NCBI RefSeq assembly: GCF_000970285.1 | Contig: NZ_CP009516.1 | Location: forward strand, 4,195,036 to 4,259,035 | Length of the DNA stretch: 64,000 nt | Direction: 5' to 3' | Source: Methanosarcina horonobensis HB-1 = JCM 15518 | Lineage (GTDB): Archaea; Halobacteriota; Methanosarcinia; Methanosarcinales; Methanosarcinaceae | Shown: in pieces, positions 33,910 to 45,600 of the stretch | Layout: every line of letters begins with the position of its first letter | Numbering within the stretch: position 1 is the first letter of the stretch | Translations under genes and position numbers: made by a program | The notes under the pieces: generated by a model | Database searches by the model: none | What the model saw: only the letters and a program-made list of their open reading frames with translations | Told to the model about the DNA's origin: nothing

Positions 33910-35547
33910 TTATTTGTATTTTAAATAATCAAACTGATTTAAATCAAAGTCCTGACAGTATAAGTATCCACTTTTTGCATTATCTTTAAGATCTTGCTTA
34001 AAAATATCTAAAGCTCGTCTTTTATCTACAGCGCCATCATAAAGGCTTAAAGATAAATCAAGCATAAGTAAAATGCCATGGGCGCCTTCTTCCTTATAAT
34101 ATTTCCTCAGCCTTGTTCTTCCTTTATCGTGAATACAGCCTTGAAGTAGAAGATTGGTAAGTTTACTGGATTGAGATCTACTAATAGTAAAATAAACGTT
34201 TGCAGGAATCGGCTCAGATTTATCTTTATTTTCTGTTTCGGTCTTCTTATTTCTGGTTCGAATTCTTTTACTAATTTCTTCTACTATTTTGAAGTCATCA
34301 TCATCTAATTTATTTTGAGCGAGTATTTGACCTGCAGCAATAGTCTGAACCCCAGATTCGACATCTTTTTGAGAAATTTTTTTGAACTCTCTTTCAGAAC
34401 CTGACCTTTGACACAGATTGTCATAGCTCTGCTTTAAAATTTCTAAGTATCTACGGGGTATCCCGTTTGCACAGTACGCTGCCAACAAAAATGCTCTCTC
34501 ATTTTCGAATATTTCTGAGATAGGATCTGGAACATACCTTCCAAAAACGAATTCCAGCCTCTTTCTTGTAAGCTCATGGAAAAAAGCTTCATATTCATCG
34601 GACAATTCATCTAATTGTAGATACTCAACACCGGCATCTTGTCCTGGATCGAAATTGAAAGAAACACCTTTTGTTTTCGAGGGATATTTTGTTGCATAAG
34701 GGGGATAAACTGAAGCGAAAAAGTAAACGTAATTTGTTTCCATGTCAGATGTAAATGCGCCTCTTATTAACTTTAGAAGTCTAAATATTTCTATCTGAGC
34801 ATCTTCTGAAGCTTCAGAACATTCGTCTAGTAAAAGAATGGCATAGTTATAATTTAATATTTGTTTTAATTGCCTGAAGAACTCTATAATGAATCCTGCA
34901 GCATTTTCATATGCTAACGTCTTACCAACATATTGAACTTCTTTTTCTTTCAGATTTGAAAAAAAGTCTTCTAATGTAACCTGAACTGTTTCACCAGCTG
35001 AAAAACCAGACCTTACTTGACTTTCAGTTTTCGTTTTATCAAGGATTTTATCTGGAATATAGGTTAATTGTCCAATTAAAGTATCACTGAGCAATTTTAT
35101 TCTCTTCATTAGCTCATCGATATCGTTTTCACCTTTTAACCCAAACATTCTTTTGATTGTTTCGATAGCTGTTCCATTATCTCTTCTTTGAACCGCAATT
35201 CTAGCTTTTTCTGCTTCGATGATAGATAATGTACTTGTCACGATGCTTGCATATAATTGGATCCGAAAAAGACGGATGTCACTCCCTTGCCATTCAGAAA
35301 CTTTAGCTAGAGAAATATATATAGGCAGAATTTTTCTCTCAGGGTAACTATTAATGCATTTTGAAGAAATCATCTTGAGGATATGGGTTTTGCCGGTTCC
35401 TCTAATGCCCTCAACTAGCATATTTTTACCAGGACCAGAGATAAATGCGTCTATGTCAAAACCTGGATTTATATGTGTTACAGGAAAAAACCCTCCAGCT
35501 TGCGCATCATGATTAAAGAAGTTTGGATTGATGTTTACTGCAGACAT
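33910..35547 (-). CDS. ORC/Cdc6-like AAA ATPase, possible defence protein
   Basis: 545 aa from ATG 35547. A P-loop GIRGTGKTHILKMISS (about 50-65) and Walker B YAILLLDECSEA (about 240-251) define an AAA ATPase of the ORC/Cdc6-like type often found in archaeal accessory regions. Later parts (RKRLEFVFGRYVPDPISEIF, CANGIPRRYLEILKQ) resemble the sensor 2/lid of such proteins; the C-terminus has a basic, winged-helix-like segment. No origin or partner nuclease is visible. A TATA-like AATATAAATA (35571-35580, minus strand) lies about 27 bases before the ATG, so translation is probably leaderless. The frame extends 14 codons upstream, but those codons cover the TATA sequence. Confidence 0.65.
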   Translation of the reverse strand: MSAVNINPNFFNHDAQAGGFFPVTHINPGFDIDAFISGPGKNMLVEGIRGTGKTHILKMISSKCINSYPERKILPIYISLAKVSEWQGSDIRLFRIQLYASIVTSTLSIIEAEKARIAVQRRDNGTAIETIKRMFGLKGENDIDELMKRIKLLSDTLIGQLTYIPDKILDKTKTESQVRSGFSAGETVQVTLEDFFSNLKEKEVQYVGKTLAYENAAGFIIEFFRQLKQILNYNYAILLLDECSEASEDAQIEIFRLLKLIRGAFTSDMETNYVYFFASVYPPYATKYPSKTKGVSFNFDPGQDAGVEYLQLDELSDEYEAFFHELTRKRLEFVFGRYVPDPISEIFENERAFLLAAYCANGIPRRYLEILKQSYDNLCQRSGSEREFKKISQKDVESGVQTIAAGQILAQNKLDDDDFKIVEEISKRIRTRNKKTETENKDKSEPIPANVYFTISRSQSSKLTNLLLQGCIHDKGRTRLRKYYKEEGAHGILLMLDLSLSLYDGAVDKRRALDIFKQDLKDNAKSGYLYCQDFDLNQFDYLKYK

Positions 35548-35669
35548 AACAAGAAAAATTATGCATTCAGTATTTATATTCCTTAGCATTCTTTACGGAA
35601 TTAAGCATATTCAAAAAAATAGCGGCTCGAAATTATTTTTGTTTGTTAGTTAATACAAAAATAGTGTTC

Positions 35670-38555
35670 TTATTCCCAGAACTTCTTCGTCTTCACATAA
35701 TTCCTCTCCGTAACCAGAATATCCCTGTAAAACGCCTCCTCGTCTACCCTCATCTTCTCAATAACCCTTGACGCCGTCTCAGGTCCTATCCCCCTGCTGG
35801 CAAGCGCAATAACCGCCTTTTTCCCCTGCGAACGGACTATGCTTGCATTCCTGTAAACTCTCTGTATCCGCTTCTTTTCTTCAGGAGAAACTTTGAGATT
35901 TTTGCCCTGCTTTTTGACAAGGTTGATTTCCTCTTCTTCCCAGGGCTTGAGGGCTGCAATCATCCTGGACTCGCAGACAGGGCAGACGATTTCTTCAGGC
36001 ACGCTTTTCACCTGGCGGTGGGAGGTCCATTTCTTGCAGTTCGTGCAGAAGAGGATGACTTTGTCGTTCATTATGCGTTCCTTAAGGGCGAGGACAATTG
36101 AACGGTCGGCTTTCTCCGGGGCTATGAGGTCTCTTTTCATGGCAAAACCGGCTGAACCGATCGGGGTCGGGCCCGATACCTCGACAGAAATCTCGCCGGC
36201 TGCAATTTTTGTCAGGACTTCTTTTGCCCTCGGTACGTCAAGCATGTCGTGGAAAATCTCGCGGACGACCTCATCGTACATCGAGGATCCTTCGTAGATT
36301 TCAAGGAGCTTTTTCATGCTGATCCTGTCGTAGTCGATATCACGTGAGAGGGCTCCGAACTTGCGGGCTACGTGGACCATTTTCCATTTCATGAGGGTCG
36401 TGTTCTTCAGGGTCATTTCGATGATAGGCTCAACATGTTCCGGGCGGAGAGAGAGGAGCATGTCCCGGATCTGGACAGGTCCGACCCTGCGCGGGAGAGT
36501 CAGCCTGATCCTGTACGGGTCCACTTCCTGAGCTACGCTGCTCCCGAAACGGGCTGAAAGGAGGGAGGTGAGGACTCTTGCCAGCGTCCCGTTGGTGTTG
36601 TGGCCGAAACAGGCGTTCAGGGTCACAGCGTCTCCTTCATCTTCTATTACAATTGTGTCTGCGTCCGGAAGCGGGAAATCTCCTTCAACGTGGTCCCGGA
36701 GGAGTCGGATAACTTCAAGCACGGCTGCCTTTGCCACTGGGTATTTCCTCTGCAATTTTTCCGCAACTTCCTCATCGTCAAGGCCTTCCCGGATCAGGGC
36801 TGCGGTTTCAGCTCGGAGTTTTCCAACTTCCTGGGATACTTCAAAGGGAACAGGGATTTCTTCCCCTGTCCAGCTCGGGACTTCGCCCATGCCTTCGACC
36901 GGCTCGACCTTGATTCTGTCCCGATCATGTTCCCTTTCGCGGTCTGGCATCTCAATGACGCGCCACATATCCCCTTTTGTGATAAAAACGGCTCCGGGTT
37001 CGGCGAAGTTTACTACAAAGGCTTCGTCCAGCATCCCGATAGACCTTCCGCTCACGATGTCGTAAATCTCGTACTTTTTCTCGTCCGGGATCATGGAGAG
37101 GTTGTCGTAATAATATTCCCGGCTTTTCTTGCGCCTTTTCAGCAGGTTTGAACCTTTCTCGTGCCAGACAAGTTTGTAGTCCCCTATCTGGTCAACCACT
37201 CTCTGCAGCTCTTCAATCCTCAGGTCTTTGAACGTGTAGGTCCGCCTCAATACTCTGAAAATCCTGTCCATTCCGACCTCCCCGAAGTCCATAACCATGC
37301 CTGCAATCTGGTTTGCCACAACATCAAGGGAATTTATGTGCGGAGAAATTGCCTCGACTCTGCCTTCGAGTGCAGACTTTGTGACTGCCATGCTCTCTGC
37401 TGTATCGTCAGCTTCCATGGAAATGATCGTACCCCGTGAGACTTCATGCAGCCTGTGCCCCGCCCTTCCTACTCTCTGGAGCAGCCTTGAGACTTGGCGG
37501 GGAGAGCCGTACTGGACTACCCGGTCAACGTTTCCGATATCGATTCCGAGTTCCATTGACGATGTGCAGATAAGTCCCCTGAGGGCTCCTGCCTTGAATC
37601 CCTCTTCAGCTTCAACCCGGGCTTCAAAGGAGAGAGAGCCGTGGTGGACTCCGATAGAGGCCCCAAGTTTTCGGAAACCTGCTGCAAGAGCCTCTGCACT
37701 CTGCCGGGTGTTCACAAAAATAAGGGTGGACTGGCTTTCATCAACTATTTTCCTGATGCAGTGGAGGTGAGAAGCAAATTCGGGTTCACATCCCACAGTT
37801 CTCGCAATTTCCATTACTTCTTTTTCCCGATCTGTTTCTTCTGCTGTGCCCGATGTGGAAAGGTGGGGGCTGACAACATCAAACTCCAGCAGCTTAAGAA
37901 GGGCAACTTCGATAACCGTAAAGTCCCTTTTTGCTCCTGCAAGGAATTTTGCTATCTCCCAGGGGTTCCCGACTGTTGCAGAAAGTCCTATCCTCTGGAA
38001 CTCTCCGGAGATTTCGACAAGCCTCTCAAGCCCGACAGCCAGCTGGGCTCCGCGTTTCGAGCCTGCAAGCTCATGGATTTCATCAACCACAACATGCGTT
38101 ACGGTTTCAAGGTTCTGCCGCAGGCGAGAGCCTGTAAACATTGCCTGCAGGGTCTCAGGGGTCGTGATCAGGACATCAGGCGGGTTTCTGGACTGGCGCT
38201 GCCTTTCGCTTTGAGGGGTGTCCCCATGCCTGACCTGGACTTTGATATCAAGCATCTGCCCGAGAATTTCAATGCGGGAAAGCATATCGCGGTTAAGGGC
38301 ACGCAGAGGAGTGATATAAAGGGCAGAAATGCCCCTCCGCGCCTCGGGTTTCTTTTTAAGGATGCTGTGAAAAACAGGAAGTACTGCGGATTCAGTTTTA
38401 CCTGATCCTGTGGGAGCTATCAGAAGAGTATGCTTGCCGTCCATGATATGAGGAAATGACCTTTCCTGCGGCTCAGTGGGTTTCGTAAATCCAAGCGTTT
38501 TCAAAGCTCCCTGAATTTTCGGGTGAAAAGTGTTAAAGATGTTGTTAAACGTCAT
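35670..38555 (-). CDS. lhr: ATP-dependent helicase Lhr
   Basis: 961 aa, normal Lhr-core length. Helicase motifs: Walker [21 protein letters not shown] (about 44-63), [12 protein letters not shown], Walker [15 protein letters not shown] (DEIH box), LSATVGNP, then domain 2 with [34 protein letters not shown] and QRVGRAGHR. The middle and C-terminal parts carry the winged helix and Lhr-specific region; near the C-terminus CTNCKKW and CPVCESRM form a zinc ribbon. Lhr is a 3'-5' DNA helicase that unwinds branched DNA and RNA:DNA hybrids in repair. It is divergent from no obvious partner, 81 bp upstream of the ATPase promoter. Confidence 0.93.
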   Translation of the reverse strand: MTFNNIFNTFHPKIQGALKTLGFTKPTEPQERSFPHIMDGKHTLLIAPTGSGKTESAVLPVFHSILKKKPEARRGISALYITPLRALNRDMLSRIEILGQMLDIKVQVRHGDTPQSERQRQSRNPPDVLITTPETLQAMFTGSRLRQNLETVTHVVVDEIHELAGSKRGAQLAVGLERLVEISGEFQRIGLSATVGNPWEIAKFLAGAKRDFTVIEVALLKLLEFDVVSPHLSTSGTAEETDREKEVMEIARTVGCEPEFASHLHCIRKIVDESQSTLIFVNTRQSAEALAAGFRKLGASIGVHHGSLSFEARVEAEEGFKAGALRGLICTSSMELGIDIGNVDRVVQYGSPRQVSRLLQRVGRAGHRLHEVSRGTIISMEADDTAESMAVTKSALEGRVEAISPHINSLDVVANQIAGMVMDFGEVGMDRIFRVLRRTYTFKDLRIEELQRVVDQIGDYKLVWHEKGSNLLKRRKKSREYYYDNLSMIPDEKKYEIYDIVSGRSIGMLDEAFVVNFAEPGAVFITKGDMWRVIEMPDREREHDRDRIKVEPVEGMGEVPSWTGEEIPVPFEVSQEVGKLRAETAALIREGLDDEEVAEKLQRKYPVAKAAVLEVIRLLRDHVEGDFPLPDADTIVIEDEGDAVTLNACFGHNTNGTLARVLTSLLSARFGSSVAQEVDPYRIRLTLPRRVGPVQIRDMLLSLRPEHVEPIIEMTLKNTTLMKWKMVHVARKFGALSRDIDYDRISMKKLLEIYEGSSMYDEVVREIFHDMLDVPRAKEVLTKIAAGEISVEVSGPTPIGSAGFAMKRDLIAPEKADRSIVLALKERIMNDKVILFCTNCKKWTSHRQVKSVPEEIVCPVCESRMIAALKPWEEEEINLVKKQGKNLKVSPEEKKRIQRVYRNASIVRSQGKKAVIALASRGIGPETASRVIEKMRVDEEAFYRDILVTERNYVKTKKFWE

Positions 38556-38808
38556 TTTTCAAGAGCTCATTTTTGATGCTGTTGTAGCTGATATTGCTTT
38601 AAAACCTCAGCAGGGAAACCTCTGAGTCTTTAGCATTTAGGAAAGAACGTTCAACCTTAAATAGGTTCCAATATGTGAAATATCTTCACTTCAGCCTGCG
38701 GCTTCAGGAAAGGAGTCATCCGGCCTGCGGAGATAAATGATGCACTAGTCACCGCAGTGGCTGTGAAAAGCCTTCCTATAATTATACCGCATTAAAATTT
38801 GGAATTAT

Positions 38809-40332
38809 TCACCCTGAGAAATTAGCAGATAACCAAACTTTGGTGGCACTATCTCTAAATATATTATCTGGTTTTTCCGTTTCATCCAGACTATTTACGG
38901 GCAGCTCAAATATGAAAGACGACCCTTTTCCCTGAGCACTTGTAAACCATACTCTGCCTTTATGCATATCAACAAACTGTTTTACCAGAGCAAGCCCAAG
39001 GCCAGTACCTCCGTACTGCCTATTTGTGCCCGAGTCAATCTGTTTGAAAGGCTCAAAGAGGTATTTCTGGTCTTCAGGAGAAATGCCTATTCCCGTATCT
39101 GTAACCGAAAATATAGCTCTGTTTCCACTTTTTTTACAGTAAACAGAGACTTTACCTCCTTCAGGAGTAAACTTAACAGCGTTGCTCACGAGGTTATAAA
39201 GGATCTGGATAAGACGGCTTCGGTCTGCCTGAATATCTCCAAAATCCGGGTCGATATTAAACTCCGTTTCAAGGTTTTTAACCATAGCAAGAGGCAAGAT
39301 AGTGGATTTCACTTCATCGAAAACCGAGCCAATGGAAAACTCACTGTAGTAAAGTTCCATTTTTCCGGCTTCTACTTTTGAAAGGTCAAGGATATCGTTT
39401 ATAACTCCAAGGAGATGTCTTCCGCTGACAGAGATGTTATTAACATATTTCAGCTGCCTTTCGTTGAGCTCTCCAAAAATTTTTTCGAGCAGGATATCCG
39501 AAAAACCAATAATGGAGTTAAGAGGCGTCCTCAGCTCGTGACTCATATTGGTAAGGAACTCACTCTTTGCCCGGCTTGCGCTCTCTGCAGCAAACTTTGC
39601 CTGAAGCAGTTTTGTTTCGGTTCTTTTACGCTCGGACAGGTCAATGAAACATTCAACAAAAAAATCTTTGTCCTCAATGGTTACCGGAACCACACTCTTC
39701 AGGATCGGAGTAATTTCCTTTTGAGAATTGATGATCGTTCTTTCTGAATTATCCACACTCAGTCCAAGATCACTGATAGGACATTTTCCGACCTCTGCAA
39801 GACAGATAAATTGGTGACATATATTTCCGACAATCTCTTCTTTTGGCCTCCCTATAGTTTTAATGGCAACAGGGTTTACATCAACTATTTTGTGGCTCGC
39901 GGCTTCGATTAATACTATTCCGCAAAGACTTTTCTCCAGTAAAGCACTCAGTATCCCTCTTTCTCTTTGCACCAAACGTTCTGATTCTTTACGTGAAGTA
40001 ATATCCCGGCTGATTATCAGCAGAGTTTTTCTCTGGTCACCCGTGATTAAGGAACTAACCTCTATGTCGAGGATACTATTGTCTGACCTTTTTATTTTCG
40101 TCTCAAAAAACGGCGATCTATTCTCAAGAGTTACGTTCAATGCGTCCTGGAAGCCGGGAAGAGATTCTTCCGGAAATAGAGAGAAAAGAGAAATTTTTTC
40201 AAGATGAGCCTTATCATATCCTAGAAGTTTACAGCATCCAGGGTTAACTTCCAGAATACGCTCCCCGTCTGTTATGAAAATTGCATCATTGGACTGCTCA
40301 AATAGCGCCCTATATATTTCTTCTTTAGCCAT
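38809..40332 (-). CDS. Soluble PAS-PAS sensor histidine kinase
   Basis: 507 aa without membrane helices. PAS 1 (1-125: LFEQSNDAIFITDGERILEVNPGCCKLLGYD), PAS 2 (about 125-245: IVLIEAASHKIVDVNPVAIKTIG with an extra Cys-His-Cys segment HQFICLAEVGKCP), then HisKA with SHELRTPLNSIIGFSD (phospho-His) and HATPase with NLVSNAVKFTPEGG, DTGIGISPEDQ and GGTGLGLALVK. PAS 2 Cys/His residues may bind a metal or heme. A cytosolic sensor; no response regulator beside it. The 250-307 bp gaps on both sides contain no gene. Confidence 0.92.
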   Translation of the reverse strand: MAKEEIYRALFEQSNDAIFITDGERILEVNPGCCKLLGYDKAHLEKISLFSLFPEESLPGFQDALNVTLENRSPFFETKIKRSDNSILDIEVSSLITGDQRKTLLIISRDITSRKESERLVQRERGILSALLEKSLCGIVLIEAASHKIVDVNPVAIKTIGRPKEEIVGNICHQFICLAEVGKCPISDLGLSVDNSERTIINSQKEITPILKSVVPVTIEDKDFFVECFIDLSERKRTETKLLQAKFAAESASRAKSEFLTNMSHELRTPLNSIIGFSDILLEKIFGELNERQLKYVNNISVSGRHLLGVINDILDLSKVEAGKMELYYSEFSIGSVFDEVKSTILPLAMVKNLETEFNIDPDFGDIQADRSRLIQILYNLVSNAVKFTPEGGKVSVYCKKSGNRAIFSVTDTGIGISPEDQKYLFEPFKQIDSGTNRQYGGTGLGLALVKQFVDMHKGRVWFTSAQGKGSSFIFELPVNSLDETEKPDNIFRDSATKVWLSANFSG

Positions 40333-40639
40333 TGGATTGTCCTCGGCCAGTTTCCTTAAAAATGAATTATTTTCTCATTTTTGTCTCAGTTTCAGCATAT
40401 TAAGGCACTTTTCCTAGATTAGAGAAGTTTATATTAGGAGTCACGAGTTATAAGAATTTTTATACTGTAAAATTACTTATCACGTTTTATTATAAAGATT
40501 TATTGTTGAAGACAAGATCCAGAGAAAAAATATGATATGCTATCCAGGCTCCTCCGGAATAAAAAAGTGGGGATTTTTCCCCGATAAACCTGTCTGAGTG
40601 GCAGACAGACCAAACCTGCAAAATAAAGTTAGAAGACGA

Positions 40640-42184
40640 TTATTCCCTTTTCATCTGCGGGAAAAGAATCACTTCCTTAATGGATTCGAGACCCGAAAGG
40701 ATCATTGTGAGGCGGTCAATTCCAAGCCCCATGCCTCCGGTTGGCGGCAGGCCGTATCCGAGAGCGTTTATGAAGTCATAATCTACAGTCTGGGCTTCAA
40801 GGTCTCCAAGTTTTCTCTTCTTATCCTGATCTTCGAACCTCTTTTCCTGCTCAAGAGGATCATTTAACTCGGAATATCCGTTTGCCAGTTCCCAGCCGTT
40901 AAGGAAAAGCTCAAAGCGCTCGACAAAACCTGCTTTTTCCCTGTGGCTCTTAGCCAGAGGGGAGTTTTCTACAGGGAAGTCATATATGAAAGTTGGGTTT
41001 ATGAGCTTGTCTTCTACAAGACCCTCAAAAAGCAGGGCAAGAAACTCGCCGTGGCTCTTTGCTTTCTCATAATCTTCAATCCTGTTTTCGATTGCGATTT
41101 TCTTCAGCTCTTCGAGAGAATGGGCAAAGACATCAAGACCAGCGTACTCTTTTAAGGCGTCTTCCATGGAAGTCCTCTTCCAGGGGGAACGGAGGTTAAT
41201 GGTTTTTTCTCCCATTTTAACTTCGTAGCCGCCTGTTAACTTGAATACGAGTTCCGAGATCAGGGCTTCGGTTAAGTCCATCATGTCATTGTAGTCCCTG
41301 TAAGCCTCGTAGACCTCGATCATTGTGAACTCAGGGTTGTGGGTTGTGTCTATGTCTTCGTTCCTGAAGTTTTTGCAGATTTCGAAAACTTTCTCGTATC
41401 CGCCGACAACAAGCCTCTTGAGGTAAAGTTCTGGAGCAATCCTCAGGAAAAGGTTCTGCCCGAGGCAGTTGTGGAAAGTGGTAAACGGTCTTGCATTTGC
41501 CCCGCCGTACACGGTCTGAAGTATAGGGGTCTCAAACTCCAGAAATTCCCTGTCAGTAAGGAATCTTCTGATTTCCGAGATGAGCTTGCTCCTCATGACG
41601 AAGATCTCTCTTTTCTCGGCATTGACTATAAGGTCGAGGTACCTTTTCCTGTACCTTGTTTCAATATCCTTTAACCCGTGGAATTTTTCAGGAAGGGCAC
41701 AGAGGGATTTTGAGAGCAGAGAGAATTCGGAGACACTGATTGAGTTTTCTCCTCTCTTTGTCCTGAAAAGGCTGCCCTGAATACCTACAATATCTCCGGA
41801 ATCTACAAGGTTTTTAAAAGTCTCGAATTCTTCATCCGGGAGGTTTCCTTTCCTTATAAGAATCTGGATCCTGCCTGCCTGGTCTCCGAGATCGGCAAAT
41901 ATCATCTTTCCATGTTTGCGGATGTTATAGAGCCTGCCTGCAGTTCTGACAGTTAGACCTTCATTCTTTTCGAAATCCTCAAATTTTTCCAGGATCTTGC
42001 AGATGTCCCAGTTCTTTTTAAACCTATAAGGATAGGGGTTAAGTCCCTGACTTACCACACCGTTTAATTTTGCAAGTTTTGATTCGTCAAAAGCCCTAGA
42101 CCCAGATAAACTTGTATCTAAATTGGTCTCGTCAGCCAGGGGAACATTTTCAGATAAATCCGTGTTGTTAATTTCCGTAGTCAT
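40640..42184 (-). CDS. lysS: Lysyl-tRNA synthetase, class II
   Basis: 514 aa. An N-terminal OB-fold anticodon-binding domain (VRTAGRLYNIRKHGKMIFADLGDQ, about 80-105) precedes the class II catalytic core. Motif 2 is FRNEDIDTTHNPEFTMIEVYEAY and motif 3 is GLPPTGGMGLGIDRLTMILS. It charges tRNA-Lys with lysine. Many archaea use class I LysRS; Methanosarcina has both, so this enzyme is a marker for the genus. About 35 N-terminal residues precede the OB fold. Monocistronic, with the 442-bp AT-rich upstream gap holding its promoter. Confidence 0.95.
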   Translation of the reverse strand: MTTEINNTDLSENVPLADETNLDTSLSGSRAFDESKLAKLNGVVSQGLNPYPYRFKKNWDICKILEKFEDFEKNEGLTVRTAGRLYNIRKHGKMIFADLGDQAGRIQILIRKGNLPDEEFETFKNLVDSGDIVGIQGSLFRTKRGENSISVSEFSLLSKSLCALPEKFHGLKDIETRYRKRYLDLIVNAEKREIFVMRSKLISEIRRFLTDREFLEFETPILQTVYGGANARPFTTFHNCLGQNLFLRIAPELYLKRLVVGGYEKVFEICKNFRNEDIDTTHNPEFTMIEVYEAYRDYNDMMDLTEALISELVFKLTGGYEVKMGEKTINLRSPWKRTSMEDALKEYAGLDVFAHSLEELKKIAIENRIEDYEKAKSHGEFLALLFEGLVEDKLINPTFIYDFPVENSPLAKSHREKAGFVERFELFLNGWELANGYSELNDPLEQEKRFEDQDKKRKLGDLEAQTVDYDFINALGYGLPPTGGMGLGIDRLTMILSGLESIKEVILFPQMKRE

Positions 42185-42626
42185 TTAATCAGTACATCCT
42201 CTTCAGGTGATACGAGTGAATAACAAATAAATTGATCAGTAGTCAATAAGAGAATCGATCAATAAATGAGTCATAAATAAATTAATAATCGATAAATAAA
42301 CCCAAACTCACAGCAGAATTGAGCTTAAAGAATTCACCGTCAGCGTATAAAGTTTATGTTCACTTTGCAATTTAATGCTATAAGTATGGGTTATCAAGAA
42401 TAATTAACTGTGTATTAGCCTGATTCTTGACATTTATTTTTTTCCATACAGCCATCCATTTTATATAAATATTAAGAAAAAGAACCGGAACATTAATTAA
42501 AAGAACCGGAATATTAGTCAAATAATATGGTTTTACTGGTTAAATATATCATTTTTCATTAATAAAACGATGATTTTTTCTTAGAAAAATTGTTTCCACA
42601 GGCTTATTGCTGAAATATTTCTCTTA
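42185..42626. other. Intergenic region, 442 bp
   Basis: Very AT-rich. It contains degenerate short repeats (GATCAATAAA / AATAAATTAATAATCGATAA near 42225-42300) and a twice-repeated AAAAGAACCGGAA (about 42477-42512). No ORF. Confidence 0.45.
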
Positions 42627-45600
42627 TTAATTTACAGGACTTACGATTTTTCCGTTATTTTCCGTTATTTTAAAGGTAATCCTGAATTCAGTTCCGTGAT
42701 CTCGTCTGGGCTCCACCTTTCCATCCATCTGGTCAACAAGGGTGCTCACTAACTGCAACCCAAGGGTTCCAAGGGTTTCAAGGCTTTCCAGTTCTATATT
42801 TTCAGGAATTCCTTTTCCATTGTCAGAAATTGTCAGGCTGAAAAGGGATTCCTGCATCTCATTACTCTTTTCTTCCCTGCAAAGCTGGATTCTAATTTCT
42901 CCTTCCTGATTTTCAGTGAATGCATGTTTAAGGGAGTTTGAAACGAGTTCATTAACAATTATTCCTAACGGGACGGCAATATCCATATTAAAGTAAGCAT
43001 TTTCTTCCAGATCCATGCACAGGTGAACGCTCTTACTAAAAAGAGTGTAGGTCTGAAAAAGGTTTTCAGCTAATTTTTGGAGATATGTTGAAAAGTCCAG
43101 AGTATCGGTTCCTTCTCCTTTATAAAGTTCTTCATGGATAAGGGACATTGAGAGTACGCGACTTTGACTTTCCCTGAAAGCTTCGAGTACCGCTTTATCC
43201 TGGAACTTTTCAGACTGGAGGTCCAAAAGGGAAGAAATAACTTGCAGGTTATTCTTAATCCTGTGATGGATTTCTTTTTTTCTGGCTTCTTCAATTTTTG
43301 CCAGAGTTTCTTCTGCTCTGATACGTTCAGTAATGTCTCTTGCAATGGCTGAGACCGCTACAGGTTCTCCGGATGCATCAAAAATAGGAGAGTAAGTTAC
43401 GGAGATATTTATTATTGTACCGTCCTTTTTTAACCTTAAAGTTCTGAAACGCTGGATCTTTTCTTTATGTTTAATTTTTTCAGTTAAATGTTTTATTTCC
43501 CCTTTACGGTCATCCGGTTCAAGTATTGAAACATTTTTTTCAAGAATTTCTTCGGCTGAGTATCCATAAATCTGCTCTGCCCCTTTGTTCCAGCTGGTGA
43601 CAATACCATCAAGAGATTCGGTTATAATAGCATCGTCTGAAGATTCCACAGCATCTGCAAGGATCTTAATTTTCTCTTCTGCCTTTTTACTTTCAGTAAT
43701 ATCCTGAACCGTTCCTCGTATTCGAAGAGGGTTATTTTTCTCATCAAAAACAGCTTCTCCCTGAGCATGGACCACGCGATCTTCTCCATCATCCAGAATA
43801 ATCCTAAGATCGGTGCTAAAGGGATTTCCTTTTAAAGCTCTGTTAACAACATCATCCGCATGTTCTCGATCATCGGGGTGTATAAGCTTTAAAATCTCAC
43901 TGTATGGCAGGCCGAATCTTCGGGGATTACACCCTAAAATACGAAATGTCTCGTCAGACCAGTATATTTCATCAGTTTCAAGGTTCCAGTCCCAGATCCC
44001 GATATGAGCCAGTCTTTGGGCTTCAGAGAGTCTTCTCTCATTTTCCACCAGCGCCTTATAAGCTTTTTCAAGCTCAGCTGTGCGTTCTTTAACTTTTTCT
44101 TCTAAACTACCATATGCTTTTTGAAGAGCTTCTTCAGTTTTTTTGCGCTCGGTAATATCCTTGGCGATCTCGAAACGCACATCTCGACCGTCCGGCCACT
44201 TGATGATCCGGTCCATGATCATAAAATACCTCTCCACCGTGGAATTGTAGTACTCCCAATGGTAGGGCTTACCTCTCTCTTTTAAAATAACCGGATTGGT
44301 GCAGAAATCGCAGGGAGAGTCCCTCCTCTGGAACTCCCGATAGCAAATCCCTCCAATGAGTTCACCACCAAACTTCTCCTTCATCGCCTTATTCGCGTAC
44401 AGTACCTCGCAAGTATACGGATCAGTCACGTACACAACGTCATCGATACCATCAAAAATGGAAAGGAGCTGCGATCGCTCGAAAGCCAGTGTCTCCTCGG
44501 TCCGTTTGCGCTCGGTGATATCGATGAACGCAGAAATAGACCCGCGTATCTTTCCCTGTTCGTCGCGCAAGGGTCTTGCGTTGCCTAACAAGTGCCGTAA
44601 CGCGCCATCAGTGGTTTTTATATCGAACTCGTAATCGTTTAGTTCTATGCCTGCAGCCGATATCCGTAGCGGCATATCTGCAAGCGGGATCTCCGCTCCG
44701 TCCTTGAATAACCTAAAGGTAAGCCTCTCCCCTCCAGAAGCGGATTTGGACACATTTGTACCCTCAGGAACTTGTAACCATTCGTAGGAAAGTCGGTTCC
44801 CAGTTATCTGAAGCGCCCCGGGATCATGCGCCATCCACACGGCGGCAGGCACGGCATCCAGTACTGCTGACAGTTCGTCCGAGCGAGCCCGCTCACGCCT
44901 TTCGCTCTCCTGCATTGCATCCATAAAGGCATCGCGTTCCACAAGTGATTGGGCCAGCTTGATATTGCTGTAGCTTAGCTGTGAGATCATGTTGGCAAGC
45001 TTCATGAGAAAGGCCATTCCTGTATCCACAGCTTCCCTGCTTAACCGTGGCACTTTTTCAAGCGCCGTTATGTATTCTTTTTCATTAAAGCCGTACTTTT
45101 TAGCCTGGGATCGAAAAAATTTATAGTCCACAGACTCGTCCTCAAAAAAGAACTGCCCTGAGAAAATATTGCCGACATGCTGACCGCCCACTATGATAGG
45201 AGTCACTACGTCCCACATATTGTTCTTGCACCTGTACAGCTTAAACTCCGCAGGGAGAACGCCAGTGGACAGCTCTGTATCGCTTTCTACACAGTGCCTG
45301 CAGGTTTCGGGGTGAATCCTATGAAATTTGGTACAGATATCCTGCCACCCAATGCCTACCAGGACATTTCCTTTGAGATCATCCAGGCTCATGGGAATCT
45401 GAGCAAGCTTATAAAAATCATCCATAAGGGACTGGATAGCCTTGACGTCAACAATTTCAGCAAGCTGCAGGTCCTCTGGCTCCCGAGCAGGCGAAAGAAT
45501 ATCTTCCAGCTTCAGCCTGATATGTTGCTCTCTTTGGCGCAGTACCTCTTCTGCCCTTCTGACTCCGGTAATATTCTGAGTAACGCCGGAACCAGTAGGT

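Noticed and set aside
36568-37770. Long plus-strand frames inside lhr
   Set aside because: They are antisense shadows of the GC-rich helicase gene, with Ser/Arg-rich translations and no domain match.
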